Assembly: GCA_003118195.1 (NCBI GenBank)
Contig: BEXV01001795.1
Coordinates: forward strand, 1 to 16,448
From: Hemicentrotus pulcherrimus
Lineage: Eukaryota > Echinodermata > Echinoidea > Camarodonta > Strongylocentrotidae
DNA length: 16,448 nt
Direction of reading: 5' to 3'
Positions 10,372 through 16,448 of this stretch are shown in pieces. Under the pieces are notes generated by a model, which worked only from the letters and a program-made list of their open reading frames with translations, was not told where the DNA came from and made no database searches. The translations under genes were made by a program, and so were the position numbers. The stretch's first letter is position 1, and each line of letters opens with the position of its first letter.

Positions 10372-10426
10372 CACGCGCGCAAACATACACGCACACGCGC
10401 ACACACACACAACGCCGCGCACACAT
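10372..10426. repeat. (AC)n/CG-rich alternating tract
   Basis: CACGCGCGC followed by ACACGCACACGCGCACACA is alternating purine-pyrimidine and locally GC-rich in an AT-rich region. Such tracts can adopt Z-DNA. Confidence 0.85.
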
Positions 10427-11278
10427 TCAAACAACTACATAGATATTTCAATGATAATTTTCTGTTATGTCATTACATTTATTATTGTCTAACATTGTTA
10501 TATTATGTGGAAAGAAATGAAAACATATTCCCTCTGTATAGAGCATGATAGTACTACTACTACACATACACGATTACACATTACACTCACAAACTCATAC
10601 ACTATCGTATGAACACATTTTCATTTTAAAATTTTACCTAAAGAGGCCGCAATCTAGGGCAAGCATCGCTTACAGTTGCAGTCTCCTGCACTTTTTCCAC
10701 AGATACTTTGAATAATATGTTATAGAAATATTGAGTTTGTTTTATATTTATATTTGTAAATCACATTTCGACATGTAGTTATTATTGTCTGTGTATCTGC
10801 AATATACCTTTTACGTTTATATATTCTTTGTTAGTCAGTTATTGTTTTAGGGAGAAAAGACAAGGAAAACAAAAATCTTTTCATATTATTTATCATTATT
10901 TGAAGTATATGCAGGCAAGATAACTGGATAGATATTGCGACTATGTAAAACATGCTATAATTATTCAATTAGAAATTTTGGAGTTGAGTGAAAAATAATA
11001 TTACTTACTGAGATGGAACATATCAATGTAAATATTGAAAGAATTTTGATGTTTTGCCTAATATGTTATCACGTTTTATATTGGCCTTTAATTTAATGAG
11101 AAAGATAAATTCACAAACTTCGAATTAATACAAAGCTGACCAAAATAAACAATCATATCGTAAATAATGAGCACATAAACTCGAAATCAAATATTGACAG
11201 AGGCCTACTTAATTATTAATATATAAACATTCACTTAACAATAGGAACGGGACCCCCGTACTCTGGGCTTGGAGAAAC

Positions 11279-11284
11279 TATAAA
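11279..11284 (+). promoter_or_regulatory. TATA box of gene 2
   Basis: TATAAA lies 80 bases before the ATG at 11359. An initiator-like CCTCACTTG with A at 11311 sits 32 bases downstream, giving a leader of about 48 bases. A competing TATATAAA-like match occurs around 11218-11225 and could serve a second start, so the choice is not certain. Confidence 0.65.
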
Positions 11285-11358
11285 CAGGACCAGAAGTGGC
11301 CTTAACCCTCACTTGTCTCTTCGTCATCATCGACGTCCGTCAAGACTGAATTTTCATC

Positions 11359-11933
11359 ATGAAGCTCTTGATTCTCTCTCTACTGATCGCTGTAGCTGTA
11401 GCCGAGAAGGTTCGCTATGATGGGTGAGGCTATTCTCAATCACATCATATTTATTTATTCATTTATATCTGATATTGATACAGGGTGGCACGTTTCACCA
11501 ATTATAGTGGTCTTCCATGAGGCCATGTTTACACCTATAACATCAAATAATACGATTGCAAAACTTGGAAAAAATAAACCCAAGGAAAATTTCAAAGTAA
11601 TTCCCGCACAAACCATGTAGCCTAAATACGTCATTGCAGTCTTAACACATTCCAATATTCGATCGACAGTGCTATTGAAATTGCCTCAGGTTATATTTGT
11701 TTTTTTCCGATTGTGTTTTATATGTAGAAGAAATTTTACATCAGTGTCAAGTCTTATTAATTTCCCTGTTGTTTTACTTTCTGGTATTTTCCATATAGTT
11801 GTGTAAATTGTGTTGTAGTTTTTTTGTTGTCCCCATACATTTTTATTATCGCTTTACCCACTTACATATACGGGTTCAACAAGGATACTGACATCGCTTG
11901 CCCGAATATCAAATTTTCAAATCTTTATCACTT

Positions 11934-11971
<38 letters not shown>

Positions 11972-14900
11972 ATATAATACTAACATACAAATATGCTACA
12001 TGAGGTATAAAGGAACTACAGTGTACCGCATACTCCGATGTTGGGTGATAGATAATGGGTGCCCGGAAATTGAGATCCATCGCAAATTAAACAATTAAGG
12101 ATTGTGGCTGTTATCGTAACGAAACTTGCATAGATTTCCGGCATGAATTCATATTCATTTCTTTCTGAATTAAGATTGCAAAATTAAAAATTTGGAATAA
12201 ACAATTCAATGGCTTCGATATTCTCTTCTTCCAGTTTAACTGTATTTCGCTTTGTGTACTTTACCGGCTCTTTTACCCTTCCTTCTCTCACTCTTCCCTG
12301 TGTATTTCCCCTCGCCTTTTAAAAATAATAGTTTATGTCTTCAAATTCTCTTTATATAAATGAGTATTATAAACGAAACCATACAGTGTACACGTACGGT
12401 GCTTACTTAATTGTAAATATTTACTCAGCAAAATAAATAAAGTGGGAACACTTCATTGTTCAGGAATTTCATATAAGTGTGTATAAAATGCGATGATATA
12501 TACATATATCAAATTAAAGGAAAATCATTATTCTACCAATACGTAATCAATTAAGACTAAGTTTTGAACTTTAACGCTGAGATAGGCAAATTCATATAAA
12601 CGTTAGAATGTGTGTTATAGACCATTTTAAAAAATAGAGCAAGCAGCCATTCAAATCTTAATTAACATGTGCATCTGTAAGACACTGATTAAACAATGAA
12701 AGCATAGAATGGAAACCAAAATAGGAAGATTGGGCTATGGATGTCATCTGTAGTTTCAGGGCTACATGGTTTTTACAATCACGGTCAAGATACTTCTCCT
12801 ATCTTTGACTGTACGAGTTGTAAATGCTCATCGTCATTTTGAACGGCTAGATGCCCTATTACTGCATTTTCTTTCAGAGACCCAATTATTGTAAAATGGC
12901 TATGCTCACTCCATTGTTCCTGTAACTTCTTTGATTTTTCTCCTCTGAAATAAAGATGATTATATTAATCATACTATTTTCATTAACTCAGCTACCAAAC
13001 TCTTCGCATCGAACCCAAAGGCAAAATCCAGAATGACTACATTCACCGCTTAGCCGAGTCAGTGGATGCGAAGGTGATTCTTACCGTCCATTAATATTGC
13101 AGTGCGGTAGAGTATCAGTTGATTGGTGGTGGTGATGATGATGATGATGATGATGATGATAACAATGATATTATCGATGATATTATCAATGATAATTACA
13201 ATAAAGATATTAACCTTGAGTTTTTTTTTATTATAGTTGATGGAGATTTAGGCTTGGTAGTATTTGGCTCTCTAGTTTTATCTTTAAAAGCTGAACACTT
13301 CCCCGGTTTTAATCTACCGATTATGTAACTCACCAGGTCATTAATAGGTCATGATCCTATCACCCGAATTATACATTATATGAAAAGGCTCGGTGAATGC
13401 CAAATCAGTATTAACGTGCTGCGAAATAATAATAATTACTTGTACAGTTTTACACATGAACTTTTAGGGTGTTGCTCTGTCCTGCTCTAGTGGGGAAATT
13501 TTATTAAGCATCCTAAAAATTATTTCCTAACGCATAATTGGTGAAATTTCATGAGCCCCAGTCATAAAAGTTGTATCCCTCTTTAACATTACAATGGAAG
13601 ATCTAAAGTTTGATAAGAGTCGTAGTTTCTCTTTATTTGTTTTAATTTGATAGAACGAAATGTCCACTTATACTCTCACTTTACTCTGTTATATTTAGTA
13701 CGACTTCTGGGCTCACGTTCCCAATGCTTACACCGATGTGATGATGGCACCACACCTGGTAGGCGGTTTGAAGTATCTCCTAGACTCCAAGAATATCGAC
13801 TACCATGTCATGGTCGAGGACGTCCAAACCCTCATCGATAACGAGAGCGACGTCATGCCAACTGCTGGATTCAGCTATGATCAATACAACGATTACGATG
13901 CGGTATATATCATAAACTAAACTTAAAATCTTTTGTATTTAAATATACGTGCTTTGTGTTAGTGTACATGGAAATATAATGGTTGAATAAGCAGACATAA
14001 ATGAATGAAATGGATTATTATACTATTGTTAATTTCTTGCCTCTGATCAATTTAAGCCTTTCGCCATATTATTTACTTTACACGATTTAAAGTCATCTGG
14101 ACATCTGCCTTGTAATATCAAATGACATCAGTGTGATATCATTTCAATATGAACAAAATAACTTTGTATATTCATAATGACTTTCAAGATAATGGATTGA
14201 AATCAAATTCTATCATGACAGGATTATACAACACACAAGCAAAGCAAAATGGAGGTAGACGCTGAACCTCAACAACGACGAAGACAAATGGTAGACAAAA
14301 CACATATACTGGACATAATTATGGTCGCGTTTCATTCGACAACATCTCAATTATCGCAAAGTGTGAACAGCTTTGAAAAAAAGGAATATACAGGAATCTG
14401 AATTTGCATTCTAAGTTTAAAGAGCATCCACTCCCTCTCTCTCTATCCCTATCCCTCTATCTCCCTCACACCAGATACAACAATGGGTAGCAGACATGGC
14501 TAGCCAGTTCTCTAGCGCACAGAAGTTCCAAATTGCTACATCTTCAGAGGGACGTGCTATCAACGCGCTCAAGGTATTTATTTTTCATTCCAAATTTACA
14601 TTTGACATTTTTGAAATTTAATCTGTATTCTTTGTGGTATTATCATGTTTACTATTTACCATGTAACGATGTTTTCATGTATGTATGTCTTTTAATGTAT
14701 TTTTATGTTATGCGGGGCCCCCAGGTATAACAGTATTTTAACTACTGATGGGGCTACCCTGTTGGAAAAACAAAATAAATAAAATATCACGTGCGTGACT
14801 TTACTTCACTTAAATATAAACGAATGGTTTATTCGCTATCATCACCACTCAAGTCTAGATTCGCCAGTCCATATTTTTTCAAAAGGTTTATTTTGCTCTG

Positions 14901-16299
14901 TGAACTTCGGTGCTTTTGTGTCAGATTCACGCCGTAAAAAGGTTACGCAGAAGTTCTAAACTGATGATAATAAACTCATCAGAAGGGGTTAACGGGCTAT
15001 GTTTAGAGTAAGCCTTAACCCCCTCCATAATTTGGTGACAAGATCAATATCATAGTAAATAGGCAATTGTCCCACAGAAATAGGACTTTGTTTTGAACAG
15101 AAAATCCAATAAATTAGTGAGTACACAATATCTCTCTTTCCACAGATTAGCACTGGTTTTGGAAGGAAGGTAGTGTACTTTCAAGGCGGTATTCATGCCC
15201 GTGAATGGGTTTCTCCAGCAACTGTTATGTACATGACAAACCAGGTTAGTCTACGTTTAACATTGATTCACTCATTTAGTTGTGCCTTACATCGAATCTG
15301 GTTTAGCTTTATGCACTTTACAAAGTTTAAACAGTATAATTGCGGAGAAACAAATATCGAGTGCGATCCATTATCAAAGGGAAAGTCCACCCCGATATTA
15401 GACTGCGAAGAACGGGTCAGGTAATGTTTGAACAAATTTCGATTAGAAATGAAAAACTTGTGATATTTTGAAGTTGCGATCAATAAAACACAAATTTGCA
15501 ACACCGTGATATACCATTACATGTCAAAAACTTTCATTTCTTCGTTTTTGGTGACGTAATACATATTTTGTTCTATTCAGGGGTTGTATAGAAACATATT
15601 TGCATTAATTATATATAGGATGCATTTACGATTCAAAAGTTTCTCGAGGGGAAATACAAATTTCTTATTTTTTAAGTACAGATAAAGTGGGAGGGAGCTC
15701 ATGCAAATTTGTGTCATGATTGATTACAACTTCAAAAAAATCACAATTTTTCATATTTTAAATCGGAATTTGCTCAAACTTTCACTGACCTGTTTCTTTC
15801 ATTTCCAGCTTCTATTGGTGTTTTTAGTAAATCATGTTTTTTGCCATAATGCAGGTAATATATATTAATGTAAATATGTATATTTAGTTCAAGTTGGCAT
15901 TTCCATTGCTGCATGTCCATTGTATATACTTTCATACATATATATATATATATATATGCTAGTTTTAGTTAAATTTGCTGATTTGAGAGGTAAATTTGCT
16001 AGAGTAATTTATGACTTGGAGCAACTGAAACCTTAAGATTTTGTCTTTTTATATTTGCCTACTCCAATTCAATGTCTCAACACATTCGCCATGAAAGAGA
16101 GATAAATAATTAAATGAAATCAACAAGAAAATTATTCGTTAACATATTACAACTCTTCATCCCTTGCCGTCAACCGTGACTATAGCTGTTGACAAACGCT
16201 GCTAATGGTAATGCGCAAGAAACAAATCTCCTCAAGGAGTTCGACATCTACATCGTCCCGTCACTCAACGTCGATGGATATGTTTACACTCATAATGGC
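11359..16299 (+). CDS. Procarboxypeptidase (M14A), second tandem copy, exons 1-6, 3'-truncated by window end
   Basis: Exons: 11359-11423, 12992-13073, 13699-13902, 14475-14573, 15146-15244, 16186-16299; the gene continues past the window. They join in frame to 221 residues, with GT-AG introns of phases 2,0,0,0,0 and a phase-0 donor at 16300, exactly as in gene 1. Exon 2 is 82 bases in both. Residues 1-15 (MKLLILSLLIAVAVA) form a signal peptide. The propeptide carries EDVQTLID (89-96). Exon 5 has [12 protein letters not shown] with zinc ligands His167 and Glu170, and exon 6 has the family segment [11 protein letters not shown]. Unlike gene 1, no Lys or Arg lies between Lys80 and Lys134, so the usual tryptic activation site is missing. 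Arg127, Asn144/Arg145, the second zinc His, Tyr248, residue 255 and Glu270 would be encoded outside the window, so specificity and activity cannot be judged. Expected role: secreted digestive exopeptidase. Confidence 0.92.
11937..11969. repeat. (TA)n microsatellite in gene 2 intron 1
   Basis: A run of about 16 TA copies. The rest of intron 1 (11424-12991, the largest intron seen) is AT-rich and shows no coding or named mobile element. Confidence 0.92.
13133..13160. repeat. (GAT)n microsatellite in gene 2 intron 2
   Basis: About nine perfect GAT copies lie 60 bases after exon 2, followed by degenerate GATATTATC/GATGATATTATC copies to about 13195. The remainder of intron 2 (13074-13698) shows nothing recognisable. 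Confidence 0.92.
13903..14474 (+). other. Gene 2 intron 3
   Basis: Donor GTATAT, acceptor CACCAG preceded by a CT-rich tract (14430-14472). A 50-codon open frame at 14249-14401 has locally more balanced base use than its surroundings but no recognised domain; it is not called as a gene. Confidence 0.75.
14670..14786 (+). mobile_element. LINE-type 3' tail in gene 2 intron 4
   Basis: A T/TGTA-rich run leads into TGCGGGGCCCCCAGG, then ACTGATGGGGCTACCCT (14744-14760) and an A-rich end with AATAAATAAA. This layout resembles, from memory, the 3' terminus of a LINE. The 17-base block is identical to the one in gene 1 intron 4, in the same orientation. The 5' limit is uncertain, and no reverse-transcriptase coding is visible in the intron (14574-15145). 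Confidence 0.5.
15245..16185 (+). other. Gene 2 intron 5, with TA tract
   Basis: Donor GTTAGT, acceptor ACTATAG. The sequence is AT-rich with a TA microsatellite at 15936-15958. The exon 5 frame reads on into the intron to a stop at 15422-15424, which would matter only if the intron were retained. No other feature is seen. Confidence 0.8.
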
Positions 16300-16448
16300 G
16301 TAAGTATTGAACTAACTTCATGTTCCCAATCGGACTTTTTGTTAGAAGTTATGTTCTTGAAATAAATGTTTGATGAGAAGTTTGCATTATGAAGTATTTA
16401 GGATTCTCTGCCTGGGGAGAGAAGGGGCACTAGTCCAAACAAATATAA
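16300..16448 (+). other. Start of gene 2 intron 6, cut by window end
   Basis: It begins with a consensus GTAAGT donor at the same position and phase as gene 1 intron 6. No acceptor is reached before the window ends. Confidence 0.85.

Larger units (their letters stand above)
8430..11278 (+). other. Intergenic region between the two carboxypeptidase genes
   Basis: About 2.8 kb of AT-rich sequence separates the genes. It contains simple repeats (CT-rich 8437-8485, GGT-rich 9527-9590, GT-rich 9818-9879, AC-rich 10372-10426). Open frames such as 9023-9250 and 10091-10492 show no family motif, splice partner or domain and are judged chance. Enhancers of gene 2 presumably lie here but I cannot identify them. 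Confidence 0.75.

Noticed and set aside
10091..10492. 133-codon intergenic frame
   Set aside because: It has AT-driven Ile/Phe/Lys/Asn composition, includes the AC-rich repeat as His/Thr runs, and shows no domain or splice partner.
15173..15424. Frame reading from gene 2 exon 5 into intron 5
   Set aside because: The [12 protein letters not shown] part is the genuine exon; the rest is intron read-through after a usable GTTAGT donor, and exon 6 at 16186 continues the family sequence.

Overview
This is eukaryotic genomic DNA, AT-rich, with compact coding exons (59-222 bases) scattered among larger introns that obey the GT-AG rule. It carries two head-to-tail genes on the + strand. Both encode secreted, zinc-dependent digestive-type procarboxypeptidases of family M14A (carboxypeptidase A/B). 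Nothing is bacterial or viral. The protein sequences, the ten-exon layout and the repeat content (degenerate LINE 3' ends, a Pol III SINE, GAT and CA microsatellites) fit a marine invertebrate. An echinoderm is my best guess, but this is inference only.

Gene 1 (326-8328) is complete: ten exons joining to 417 residues. The protein has a signal peptide, an activation propeptide and a catalytic domain with every expected zinc ligand and catalytic residue. It has a TATA box at 271 and an ATTAAA polyadenylation signal at 8410. An acidic residue (Glu363) at the position that sets side-chain preference suggests a carboxypeptidase B-like enzyme that removes C-terminal Lys or Arg.

Gene 2 (11359 to beyond the right edge) has a TATA box at 11279. 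Six exons (221 residues) are visible, with intron positions and phases matching gene 1 one for one. The exons carrying the second zinc histidine, the catalytic Glu and the specificity residue lie outside the window. The pair is evidently an old tandem duplication: the proteins are clearly related but diverged, and introns do not align apart from one repeat tail in intron 4.

Non-coding content: gene 1 intron 1 holds a probable LINE 3' end; intron 2 a 27-bp minisatellite with a six-unit higher-order period; intron 4 a second type of LINE tail plus a TC tract; intron 6 long G and C runs and a hairpin; intron 8 a GAT-rich tract split by a SINE whose 5' end resembles 7SL RNA; intron 9 a 20-bp near-perfect palindrome. 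The intergenic region (about 8.4-11.3 kb) holds only simple repeats and no supportable gene. Gene 2 introns hold TA and GAT microsatellites and a LINE tail of the same type as gene 1 intron 4.

The two products would act outside the cell, in the gut lumen or secretory granules, trimming C-terminal residues from peptides released by endoproteases. I see no clearly new biological system. The points most worth checking are the absence of any Lys or Arg at the activation junction of gene 2, the unusually similar silent sites in exon 6, and the 7SL-like SINE.
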